Shown piece by piece: positions 1 to 6,285 of a stretch of 7,752 bases of DNA. The DNA lies in assembly GCA_014377915.1 (NCBI GenBank), contig JACMOT010000017.1, forward strand, positions 1 through 7,752. The letters are read 5' to 3'. The translations under genes were made by a program, and so were the position numbers. The DNA is from Tardiphaga sp. Its GTDB lineage: Bacteria; Pseudomonadota; Alphaproteobacteria; Rhizobiales; Xanthobacteraceae. Positions within the stretch are counted from its first letter, which is position 1. The number at the start of each line of letters is the position of its first letter. Under the pieces are notes generated by a model, which was not told the DNA's origin, ran no database searches, and saw nothing but the letters and a program-made list of their open reading frames with translations.

Positions 1-1279
1 CGCCGGCGGCATAGACCAGGAAATAGACGATGCCGAACGCGATCAGCGACGACGCCACCGCCGGTGCCGCCAGCGGCGACACCGAATCGACGGTGCGCAG
101 CAGTCCGAACACCGTGAAGGGCTGTCGCCCGACCTCGGTGGTTACCCAGCCGGCCAGCACCGCGACAAACCCCGCCGGTCCCATCGCCATGGCGAAGACC
201 AGCATCAAGCGTGACTGATAGAGTTGGCCGCGGAAACGCATCACCAGGCTGACCAGCCCGAGCGCCAGCATCAGGAAGCCGATCCCGACCATGATGCGGA
301 ACGACCAGAAGGTGACCGGCACCGGCGGCCAGTCCTGTCGCGGAATGGTATCTAGGCCGGCGAGCGGCGCGTTGAGGTCATGCTTGAGGATCAGCGACGA
401 CAGCTTCGGCACTTCGATGGCATAATCTACCCGGGCTTCCTTCTGGTTCGGCAGTCCGAACAGGATCAGTGGCGCGCCGTCGGGATGGCTCTGGTAATGG
501 CCTTCCATCGCCATCACCTTGGCCGGCTGATGTTGCAGCGTGTTGACGCCGTGCTGGTCGCCGGCGAAAATCTGCAGTGGCGCCACGATGGTGGCCATCC
601 ACATTGCCATCGAGAACATCACGCGCGGGCCGGGCAGCCGGGAATCCTTGAACAGATGGAACGCGCCGACCGCGCCGACTACCAGTGCGGTCGTCAGATA
701 CGCCGCCAGCACCATATGGACCAGGCGATAGGGAAAAGACGGATTGAAGATCACCTTCCACCAGTCGATGGCGACGAACTGCCCGGCGGCGTTGATGGCA
801 TAGCCGGCCGGCGTCTGCATCCAGGAATTCGCCGACAGGATCCAGAACGCCGAGAACAACGTACCGATCGCCACCATCAGCGTCGCGAGGAAATGCAGCC
901 GGTGCCCAACCCTTTCGAGCCCGAACAGCATGACACCGAGAAAACCGGCCTCGAGGAAGAACGCTGTCAGTACCTCATAGGCCATCAGCGGCCCGATCAC
1001 CGGGCCGACCTTGTCGGAGAACGCCGACCAGTTGGTGCCGAACTGGTAGGACATCACGATGCCCGAGACGACGCCCATGCCGAAGGCGATGGCAAAGATC
1101 TTCAGCCAGTAATTGAACAGGTTGATGAAGACGTCACGCCCGGTCCACAGCCACAGTGCTTCCAGTACCGCGAGATAGCTCGCCAGCCCGATCGAGAACG
1201 CCGGAAAGATAATGTGAAATGACATGGTGAAGGCGAATTGCGCCCGCGCCAAAACGATCGCATCCCAGCCTTCGAACAT
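1..1279 (-). CDS. cydA: Cytochrome bd ubiquinol oxidase subunit I, short Q-loop (CioA-like) type, 3' end cut by window
   Basis: This is subunit I of a cytochrome bd quinol oxidase, an inner-membrane terminal oxidase that oxidises quinol and reduces oxygen to water. The 426 visible codons lack only the C-terminus. Residues matching known E. coli CydA ligands are visible: His22 (b595, E. coli H19), Glu102 (E99), His188 (b558, H186), Met330 (b558, M393), and Glu382 inside GWVTTEVGRQP (E445). The quinol-binding loop motif GDQHG begins at 240, with Lys254 and Glu259. The numbering shift goes from +2 before the loop to -63 after it, so about 65 loop residues present in E. coli are missing, which is the short Q-loop form often called CioA. 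The start ATG at 1279 opens the usual MFEGWDAIVLARAQF N-terminus and has GGA seven bases upstream. The residue after GRQP is Phe388, where Trp is common. Subunit II would be expected downstream, outside the window. Family identity is certain; cyanide insensitivity is only inferred. Confidence 0.96.
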   Translation of the reverse strand, partial: MFEGWDAIVLARAQFAFTMSFHIIFPAFSIGLASYLAVLEALWLWTGRDVFINLFNYWLKIFAIAFGMGVVSGIVMSYQFGTNWSAFSDKVGPVIGPLMAYEVLTAFFLEAGFLGVMLFGLERVGHRLHFLATLMVAIGTLFSAFWILSANSWMQTPAGYAINAAGQFVAIDWWKVIFNPSFPYRLVHMVLAAYLTTALVVGAVGAFHLFKDSRLPGPRVMFSMAMWMATIVAPLQIFAGDQHGVNTLQHQPAKVMAMEGHYQSHPDGAPLILFGLPNQKEARVDYAIEVPKLSSLILKHDLNAPLAGLDTIPRQDWPPVPVTFWSFRIMVGIGFLMLALGLVSLVMRFRGQLYQSRLMLVFAMAMGPAGFVAVLAGWVTTEVGRQPFTVFGLLRTVDSVSPLAAPAVASSLIAFGIVYFLVYAAG

Positions 1280-1310
1280 CGGGTCATCCAATATGATATG
1301 GTCCCGAACA

Positions 1311-1334
1311 GTATCACAGCGGCCGCTGCGATAC
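1311..1334. promoter_or_regulatory. 24-base near-perfect palindrome in the thioredoxin-cydA gap, possible operator
   Basis: The plus strand reads GTATCACAGCGG followed directly by CCGCTGCGATAC. The two 12-base arms are complementary at 11 of 12 positions, with no spacer. It lies 31 bases upstream of the cydA start and 22 bases past the thioredoxin-like stop codon. No T-run follows on either strand, so it does not look like an intrinsic terminator. The dyad symmetry and position before an oxidase gene fit a binding site for a dimeric repressor or activator, but it does not match the FNR/FixK box TTGAT-N4-ATCAA. An mRNA hairpin that separates the two genes is the alternative. Only the symmetry is seen; the function is inference. 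Confidence 0.45.
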
Positions 1335-1356
1335 CATGCCGCGGCCGCCGCCTCGC

Positions 1357-1908
1357 TTAGCTGCCAGTCTTCAACAAGCTGCTGACAGCATGGTCGATTT
1401 TCTCATATTGGCCTTCGCCATCATGGTGGTAGACAATTTGTCCACTTTGATCGACGATGTATTGCGCCGGCCAGAAGCGGTTGCCGAAGGCATTCCAGGT
1501 CTTCGACTCATTGTCCTGCGCCACCGGGTAGGTAATGCCGTGACGCTTCAGCGCGGCCTGGACATTGCCGGACGATCTTTCAAACGGGAACTCCGGGGTG
1601 TGGATGCCGATCACCACGAAACCCTGGTTCTTGTATTTCGCATAAAGCGAGGTGACGTGCGGCAGCGTGTTGACGCAGTTGACGCAGCCATAGGTCCAGA
1701 AATTCACCAGAACGACCTTGCCGCGCAAGTCGGCGATCCGGAGCGGCGCTGAATTGAACCAGTTGCCGAGCCCGACGAAGTCGGGTGCCGCGTCCCGCGC
1801 GGCGGCGATCTGTACCGATGCCGCCTCGGCGGCGAAGGCCGGCGCCGCGGCGCCGCTCAGGCAAAGACCGATAACGGAGGCCGAGGTCGCAAGCGATCGA
1901 AGAGTCAT
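1357..1908 (-). CDS. Exported thioredoxin-like (TlpA/DipZ C-terminal type) protein
   Basis: This 183-residue protein is a periplasmic thiol-disulfide oxidoreductase. Residues 1-26 form a signal peptide with a hydrophobic stretch (about 8-25) and an AFA cleavage motif at 24-26. The redoxin domain covers about 42-180. The active site is WTYGCVNC with cysteines at 75 and 78, and the likely cis-proline is Pro147 in RFWPAQYIVD. The stretch around 97-110 (VVIGIHTPEFPFE) is typical of the thioredoxin domain fused to CcdA in DipZ proteins and of stand-alone redoxins of that kind. The start ATG has GGAG six bases upstream. It lies 22 bases behind the CcdA-type gene and is probably in one operon with it, receiving electrons from it across the membrane. 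The client protein is unknown: cytochrome c maturation, repair of exported cysteines, or a peroxide-related role are all possible. The fold is sure, the physiological role is not. Confidence 0.9.
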   Translation of the reverse strand: MTLRSLATSASVIGLCLSGAAAPAFAAEAASVQIAAARDAAPDFVGLGNWFNSAPLRIADLRGKVVLVNFWTYGCVNCVNTLPHVTSLYAKYKNQGFVVIGIHTPEFPFERSSGNVQAALKRHGITYPVAQDNESKTWNAFGNRFWPAQYIVDQSGQIVYHHDGEGQYEKIDHAVSSLLKTGS

Positions 1909-1930
1909 GGCAAGCTCCAGTACGAGGGTA

Positions 1931-2629
1931 TCAAAGGCCGATCTGGCCGGTGGGATAAAATCCTGTCAGCCACGCCACGATCAGCGTGTCGTACTGAAAG
2001 TAGGAGGCGACCGCGAAGCCGATCACGACGACGCCGAAGCCCAGCCGCAGCCGCGGCGAAATCCGCGCCACGCTGCGCACGTGGCGGGTGACCGCCTGTC
2101 CGCCATAGGCAATCGCCAGCATTGGGATCGCCGCGCCGATGGCGTAAGCGACCAGCAGTATGCTGGCTCGGGTAATGTCTCGCGAGGTCGCCACGATGGT
2201 CAGGATCGAGCCGAGCACGGGCCCCGCGCATGGCGTCCAGATCAGGCCCAGCGTCGTGCCGAGAACGAAGCCGCCAAGATTGCTGCGGTCGGGGGTGGCC
2301 ACGCCGCCGGAGAATCCGCCGAGATGGCCAGACAACCGTTCAAACGGCGCTGGAAATATCATCAGCAGGCCGAACCCCAACAGAAGTACGGCCGCCGTCA
2401 TGCGAAGCACATTCGGATCGAACGCGAAAATCTGCGTCAGTCCGCCGAGCAGCAGCGCCACGGATGAAAACGACACGACAAACCCGGCAGCGATCAGGGC
2501 GGGCCGGGCTCGGCTGGTTTGTCCGAGGGATGAACCGAGCAGTATCGGTAACACAGGCAACGTGCAGGGGGTGACGATGGTCACGATGCCGGCCAGCAAA
2601 GCGAGAACGAGATTAAACATTGACCGCAT
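1931..2629 (-). CDS. ccdA: CcdA/DsbD-type cytochrome c biogenesis transmembrane protein
   Basis: This is a 232-residue polytopic membrane protein that passes reducing power from cytoplasmic thioredoxin to periplasmic thiol proteins. About six hydrophobic segments are visible, starting near residues 5, 44, 75, 119, 155 and 199. The two redox cysteines of the family are present: Cys22 in TPCTLPVLP and Cys134 in WTPCAGPVLG, each beside the prolines typical of the paired transmembrane helices. The length matches stand-alone CcdA, without the extra DsbD domains. ATG at 2629 is the best start, since AGGA lies seven bases upstream and an in-frame TAG sits only three codons before it; ATG at 2620 is possible. 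The next gene encodes its likely partner, a periplasmic CVNC thioredoxin-like protein, so the pair resembles DipZ split into two proteins. It is separated from the sigma gene upstream by two terminators, so it must have its own promoter, which I could not identify. Confidence 0.93.
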   Translation of the reverse strand: MRSMFNLVLALLAGIVTIVTPCTLPVLPILLGSSLGQTSRARPALIAAGFVVSFSSVALLLGGLTQIFAFDPNVLRMTAAVLLLGFGLLMIFPAPFERLSGHLGGFSGGVATPDRSNLGGFVLGTTLGLIWTPCAGPVLGSILTIVATSRDITRASILLVAYAIGAAIPMLAIAYGGQAVTRHVRSVARISPRLRLGFGVVVIGFAVASYFQYDTLIVAWLTGFYPTGQIGL

Positions 2630-2716
2630 CCATGGGTCCTACCTGTCAGGCCGTATGGCATGGCAGACGCTTAATGGTGCTTCGCCGCCGGGGGGGCCGT
2701 CGTTACCTCGCGCGCG

Positions 2717-2730
2717 TCACGTGTTCGTGA
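2717..2730. promoter_or_regulatory. Short inverted repeat upstream of ccdA
   Basis: The bases TCACG-TGTT-CGTGA form a perfect 5-base dyad with a 4-base spacer. It lies 87 bases before the ccdA start, in the 143-base stretch between that gene and the sigma-gene terminator. This stretch must hold the ccdA promoter, but no clear -35/-10 pair is visible. The dyad may be an operator; a match this short could also be chance in GC-rich DNA. Confidence 0.2.
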
Positions 2731-2772
2731 GAGCGGTCTGCGCCGTTATCGCCGCGGCATTTCGTACCGGAC

Positions 2773-2810
2773 AAAAAACGACCCGGAAGGGGGCATCCCG
2801 TCCGGGTCGT
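2773..2810 (-). terminator. Second rho-independent terminator behind the sigma factor gene
   Basis: Two perfect 10-base arms (ACGACCCGGA at 2778-2787 and TCCGGGTCGT at 2801-2810) enclose a 13-base loop that may itself pair GGG with CCC. Read on the minus strand, the stem runs into six T residues (A-run 2773-2778 on the plus strand). It ends transcription from the sigma gene and shields the ccdA group. Confidence 0.88.
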
Positions 2811-2839
2811 GGAGGTTGAGAGGTTGAACTAAAATCCGG

Positions 2840-2868
2840 AAAAGCCTCGCGGATCACGCCGCGAGGCT
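2840..2868 (-). terminator. First terminator hairpin, with the sigma stop codon in its loop
   Basis: AGCCTCGCGG (2843-2852) and CCGCGAGGCT (2859-2868) form a perfect 10-base stem around a 6-base loop. On the minus strand the stem is followed by four T residues, then CCGGATTTT. The loop contains most of the sigma gene's TGA stop codon (2854-2856), so the last codons of the gene build one arm of the stem. The T-run is short, which may explain the second terminator behind it. Confidence 0.7.
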
Positions 2869-3465
2869 ATCGATGCCGGCGCTTTTCAGGAGCCCGGCCA
2901 GTTGCTTGCGGGCATAGAACATCCGCGTCTTCACCGTGGAGGTCGGAATGCCGATCAATGCTGCGACCTCTTCGACCGATTTCTCATGATAGTAGACGAG
3001 GTTGACGATCTCGCGATGCGCCGGCGACAGTTTGGCGACGCAGGCGCGCAGGATGGCACTGGTGCGGCGGCGGTCGAGCGAGGCTTCGGGGGTGTCGCCC
3101 TGGTCGGCGATCTCCAGGACATCGTCCTGGTCGATGTCCTCGTGCTTGCGCTGGCGCAGCGCGGTCAGCGCCTTGAAGCGGGCGATCGACAGCAGCCAGG
3201 TCGAAACCTGCGAGCGGCCCTCGAACTGGCCGGCGGTGCGCCAGACGTCGAGGAACACCTGGCTGACCAGGTCCTCGGCAAGGCTGGCGTCGCGCAGCAT
3301 CCGCAGCACGAAGCGATAGACCCGGACGTTGTGGCGCGCATACAACGTGTGCATCGCGTGCCGGTCGCCGCCGGCGATGTTTTCCAGCAGCATTTCATCC
3401 GAAGTGGCGCGGGCGGCAATGATGCCCTGCTGGCCGGCGGCGTTGATGGCGATGACGTTCTGCAT
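2854..3465 (-). CDS. ECF-type RNA polymerase sigma factor
   Basis: This 203-residue protein is a group 4 (extracytoplasmic function) sigma factor that directs RNA polymerase to a special promoter set. Region 2 spans about residues 38-106, with the AEDLVSQVFLDVW helix at 63-75 and STWLLSIARFKAL at 88-100, which form the -10 reading and melting part. Region 4 spans about 138-193; its helix-turn-helix is EKSVEEVAALIGIPTSTVKT at 161-180, followed by MFYARKQL. The linker (about 107-135) is acidic. The start ATG has GGGAG six bases upstream. Regions 1 and 3 are absent, as usual. The N-terminal 20 residues are hydrophobic and small, with no known domain. No anti-sigma gene is adjacent: the downstream side is closed by two terminators, and the upstream side holds a repeat and then a two-component operon. 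The exact ECF subgroup and stimulus cannot be told from the sequence. Confidence 0.93.
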   Translation of the reverse strand: MQNVIAINAAGQQGIIAARATSDEMLLENIAGGDRHAMHTLYARHNVRVYRFVLRMLRDASLAEDLVSQVFLDVWRTAGQFEGRSQVSTWLLSIARFKALTALRQRKHEDIDQDDVLEIADQGDTPEASLDRRRTSAILRACVAKLSPAHREIVNLVYYHEKSVEEVAALIGIPTSTVKTRMFYARKQLAGLLKSAGIDSLAA

Positions 3466-3647
3466 GATCGGCTCCCGTGAGGCAACGCAATGGCGGCTTC
3501 GTTGGGAGGAGTGTTAAGGAAAGCGGGTTTCAGGACGTCGTCGCGACAAGCGGAAAATGGTTTCATGTCACCATTGAATGTGTTGTTCGCTCCGGTGCGA
3601 CGACATATTCGAGGGTGAAAGCTCAATGATTTGAATGGGGGAGTGCC
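3466..3647. other. Non-coding leader upstream of the sigma factor gene
   Basis: Together with the adjacent repeat this makes up the 331-base gap between the sigma gene and the response regulator. It is less GC-rich around 3555-3640 than its surroundings and should hold the sigma promoter. On the minus strand TGAAACC occurs twice, 33 bases apart (plus-strand GGTTTCA at 3526-3532 and 3559-3565). This could be part of an ECF-type -35 element, but no convincing -10 partner was found. I see no gene in it. Confidence 0.4.
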
Positions 3648-3790
3648 GTCGTTCCGGGGCCCACACGGGTGGCGCAGCCGACCGCGTGCGAACCCGGAAC
3701 CTCGAAGTGTTGGGTTGACCGTCTCTGGTGCAGAACATCTCCAGATTCCGGGTTCGTTCGCGGCTGGCGCCGCTCCCGCCCCGGAATGAC
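3648..3790. repeat. REP/BIME-like double palindromic intergenic repeat
   Basis: Two palindromic units face each other. Unit 1 pairs GTTCCGGG (3651-3658) with CCCGGAAC (3693-3700). Unit 2 pairs ATTCCGGG (3745-3752) with CCCGGAAT (3780-3787). The units are also inverted copies of each other. The outer arms GTCGTTCCGGGGC (3648-3660) and GCCCCGGAATGAC (3778-3790) match at 12 of 13 positions. The inner arms around 3689-3705 and 3740-3756 match at 15 of 17. The unit centres and the linker (about 3706-3739) differ. I recall similar elements as frequent between genes in Bradyrhizobium and Rhodopseudomonas. It begins six bases after the response regulator stop codon, so its hairpins may protect or end that operon's mRNA. 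It has no T-run. Confidence 0.8.
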
Positions 3791-3796
3791 AGTGAG

Positions 3797-4534
3797 TTAC
3801 CCCCGCTCGCCGACCGGCGAGAACAGATAGCCGCCGCCGCGGATGGTGCGGATCACCGCCGGGTGGGCCGGGTCCGGCTCGATCTTGCGGCGGATCCGCA
3901 TGATGCGCAGATCGACGGCGCGGTCGAAGGCTTCGGCGTCGCGGGCATTGGCGAGCTCCAGCAGCCGTTCGCGCGACAGCACCCGCTTCGGATTGGCGGC
4001 GAACACCTTTAATAGTCCGAACTCGGACGCTGTCAGAGGATGCTCGTTGCCGTCATCGTCGCGCAGCGCCTGCGCCTCGAGGTCGAGCCATTTAGTGCCG
4101 AACCGCACCAGATGATCCTTCGCCGCCTTCGCCGGCAAGGCTTCGGCTATCGTCGCGCCCTTCGGCGCGCTTCGCCGCAGCACCGAGCGAATCCGCGCCA
4201 TCAGTTCGCGCAATTCGCAGGGCTTGGCGATGTAGTCGTCGGCGCCAAGTTCGAGGCCGACGACCCGGTCGATCGGGCTGGCGGTAGCGGTCAGCATGAT
4301 CACCGGCACGTTGGTGCGGCTCTTGAGGTCGCGGATGATCGACAGTCCGTCTTCCTCGGGCATGTTGAGGTCAAGCACCACCAGATCGGGGACGCCGCTC
4401 TCGATCGCGGCGCGCAGGCTCCGGCCGCCGTCGCACAAGGTCACGGTGAAGCCGTGCATCTTGAGATAGTCGCCGACCATCTCGCGGGCCGGGGCTTCGT
4501 CATCGACGATGATGATATGCGGGCTCTGGCTCAT
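3797..4534 (-). CDS. OmpR/PhoB-family response regulator
   Basis: This 245-residue protein is a DNA-binding response regulator. The receiver domain covers about 5-120, with the acidic pocket Asp11/Asp12, phospho-acceptor Asp55 in VVLDLNMPEEDG, Thr82 in IMLTATA and Lys104 in YIAKP. The winged-helix domain (about 145-240) carries LTASEFGLLKVF, RVLSRERLLELA, the FDRAVDLRIMRIRRKIE recognition region and the final IRTIRGGGYLF hairpin, all typical of OmpR-like regulators. I chose ATG at 4534 because it sits directly before the receiver domain and forms an ATGA overlap with the stop codon of the upstream kinase. The frame stays open further upstream, but that part translates to low-complexity Arg/Pro-rich sequence antisense in style to nothing known. 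No good Shine-Dalgarno is visible, which fits translational coupling. It is the only DNA-binding output of the operon; target genes are unknown. Confidence 0.95.
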   Translation of the reverse strand: MSQSPHIIIVDDEAPAREMVGDYLKMHGFTVTLCDGGRSLRAAIESGVPDLVVLDLNMPEEDGLSIIRDLKSRTNVPVIMLTATASPIDRVVGLELGADDYIAKPCELRELMARIRSVLRRSAPKGATIAEALPAKAAKDHLVRFGTKWLDLEAQALRDDDGNEHPLTASEFGLLKVFAANPKRVLSRERLLELANARDAEAFDRAVDLRIMRIRRKIEPDPAHPAVIRTIRGGGYLFSPVGERG

Positions 4535-6285
4535 GGCTGGGCATCGGTTGTCGCGGGAAGCAGGATGGTGAAGGTGGCGCCCCGGCCGGGGCCGGGGCTG
4601 TGCGCGGTGACCTCGCCGCCATGCATGTCGACGATGCGCTTGACGATCGAGAGGCCGAGGCCGGTCGAGCTTTCGCCGGCGGTGGGTTTGGCCGACAGCC
4701 GCTGGAAGCGGCCGAACAGGCGGTCGAGATCCTCCGGCGACAGGCCGGCGCCCTCGTCGCTGGCACTGTCCTTGACGCTGTCGGGGTCGCCGGTGACCAG
4801 CAGCGCGATCTTGCCGCCGATCGGGCTGTATTTGATGGCGTTGCTGACGAGGTTGTCGATCGCCTCGCGCATGCGGTCGGAATCGCACATCGTGAGGTCG
4901 TGGTGGCTCAGCGCCGACACCAGGATCTCCTGCTGCTTGCTGATCGCCGACGGCTTGTTGGCCTCGGCGACGTCGCTGACCAGCGCCGAGATGTCGACCG
5001 GCTCGCGGCGGATGGTAATATCGAAGGCATCGGCCATGGCGTCGTTGATCAGATGATCGACCATCGAGGTCAGCCGACGTGTGGCGTCGCGGATATGCTC
5101 GACCTGGGCGACGATATTGTCCTTGGGCGAGCCGGCCGAGATCAATTCGGTCAGCATCTCTGTGCGACCGAGTATGACGCCGAGCGGGTTCTTCAAATCG
5201 TGAGCGACGGTGCTAAGAATCTCGTTCTTGAAGCCGTTGGCGCGTTGCAGCCGCAGCCATTGCGCCGACAGCCGGCGGTTGGCCTGGATCAGCGCGCGGG
5301 TGCGTTGCGCGACACGGTCCTCAAGCTGGGAGTTGGCCTCATGCAGCTGCTGGTACAAAATGACATTGTCAAAGGCGATCGACAGTCGGCTGCCGAAAAT
5401 CTCGACCAGTGAGCGGTCGGTCTCCGACAATTGCCGCTCGGCCTGCAGCAGCACCACCACCTCACGGCCGGAGCCGGTGCGGACATACAGCACCGTGCGC
5501 TGGTCGTCGAAATCATGACGGCGGCGGCGGAATGCGTCCTCCACCATCTGCCGCAGGTCGGGATCGAGCGAGTGTGGCGTCGGGCAACCGATGAAGCGGC
5601 TGTAGCAGCCGGAGCCGGCCAGCACCGCGAAGTCATCGCTGATCACGCCGCCGTCGCGCAGCACCAGGATCCCCGCGCAATCCACATTGAGCAGCGACGC
5701 GATTTGCGTCAGCACGCCTTCGGCAAGGCGCTGCATCGACTTGAAGTCGTACAAGGTCGAGGCGGCATCGATGATGATCTCGAGCCCGCGCCTTGTCTGT
5801 ACCATGCGCTCGAGCTGCTGGTAGCTGCGCAGCGCCGCGGTCAGCGAGGTGAACAGTTTGTCGGCGGTTAGTTCGGTCTTCGCCTTGTAGTCGTTGATGT
5901 CGTAGTCGACGATGACGCGGCGTTCCGGCGCCTGGCCGGGTTGGCCGGTGCGCAGGATGATGCGGACGGTCTCGTTGTGCAGCTGGTGGCGGATGAATTC
6001 GACGAGGTCGAGGCCGGCGGCATCGGTCTCCATGATGACGTCGAGCAGCACCGCCGCGATGTCCGGATTGTCCCGCATCAGGGTCTGGCCCTCGGCCGCG
6101 GAATAGGCCGACAGGATTTCCAGCGACTGGCCGTTCAGCGTGTAGTCGCTGAGCGCGAAGCGGGTGCCCTCGTGCACCGCGTGATCGTCATCGATCACCG
6201 CGATCTTCCATTTCCGCGCCGTGGACGGTTCCGCCACGTCGCCGGAATCTTCAATCAGATAGAGGAGATCGTCCTGGTCGGCCAT
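4531..6285 (-). CDS. Soluble hybrid histidine kinase: receiver, DUF3369-like sensor, HisKA, HATPase
   Basis: This is a 584-residue cytoplasmic kinase with no transmembrane segment. Residues 26-155 form a receiver domain with Asp32-34, phospho-acceptor Asp82 in VLLDVIMETD, Thr113 and Lys134 in NDYKAKTEL. The following TADKLFTSLTAALRSYQQLE and RRGLEIIIDAAS stretches and the region to about 315 match the DUF3369 domain, GAF-like in character, which usually follows such receivers. A coiled coil at about 312-350 leads to HisKA with His362 in STVAHDLKNPLG. The ATPase domain shows the N-box Asn478/Asn482, the DEGAG box at 510-514 and GLGL at 542-545. The ATG at 6285 is well fixed, since an in-frame TGA lies only five codons before it; the ribosome site is weak. 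It overlaps the upstream kinase by 31 bases and the regulator downstream by 4. The receiver probably takes phosphate from, or otherwise listens to, the membrane kinase; this is inference. Confidence 0.93.
   Translation of the reverse strand: MADQDDLLYLIEDSGDVAEPSTARKWKIAVIDDDHAVHEGTRFALSDYTLNGQSLEILSAYSAAEGQTLMRDNPDIAAVLLDVIMETDAAGLDLVEFIRHQLHNETVRIILRTGQPGQAPERRVIVDYDINDYKAKTELTADKLFTSLTAALRSYQQLERMVQTRRGLEIIIDAASTLYDFKSMQRLAEGVLTQIASLLNVDCAGILVLRDGGVISDDFAVLAGSGCYSRFIGCPTPHSLDPDLRQMVEDAFRRRRHDFDDQRTVLYVRTGSGREVVVLLQAERQLSETDRSLVEIFGSRLSIAFDNVILYQQLHEANSQLEDRVAQRTRALIQANRRLSAQWLRLQRANGFKNEILSTVAHDLKNPLGVILGRTEMLTELISAGSPKDNIVAQVEHIRDATRRLTSMVDHLINDAMADAFDITIRREPVDISALVSDVAEANKPSAISKQQEILVSALSHHDLTMCDSDRMREAIDNLVSNAIKYSPIGGKIALLVTGDPDSVKDSASDEGAGLSPEDLDRLFGRFQRLSAKPTAGESSTGLGLSIVKRIVDMHGGEVTAHSPGPGRGATFTILLPATTDAQP

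Noticed and set aside
380..1222. Long open frame on the plus strand opposite cydA
   Set aside because: Its translation is rich in Arg, His, Gln and Asp without domains. It is the usual antisense shadow of a GC-rich membrane protein gene.
1280..1356. FNR/FixK box in front of cydA
   Set aside because: No TTGAT-N4-ATCAA match is present here or before ccdA, although such control would be plausible for a bd oxidase.
1718..2467. Plus-strand open frame opposite the thioredoxin and ccdA genes
   Set aside because: It spans two well-supported genes on the other strand, has low-complexity Ala/Arg content and shows no recognisable domain.
3165..3626. Alternative minus-strand frame reading across the sigma gene start
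   Set aside because: It is out of frame with the clear sigma domains and gives Arg/Ser/Pro-rich sequence. The sigma gene's own start has a good ribosome site.
4040..5412. Overlapping plus-strand open frames opposite the regulator and the soluble kinase
   Set aside because: They are antisense to strongly conserved kinase and receiver motifs, and their translations show no family features.
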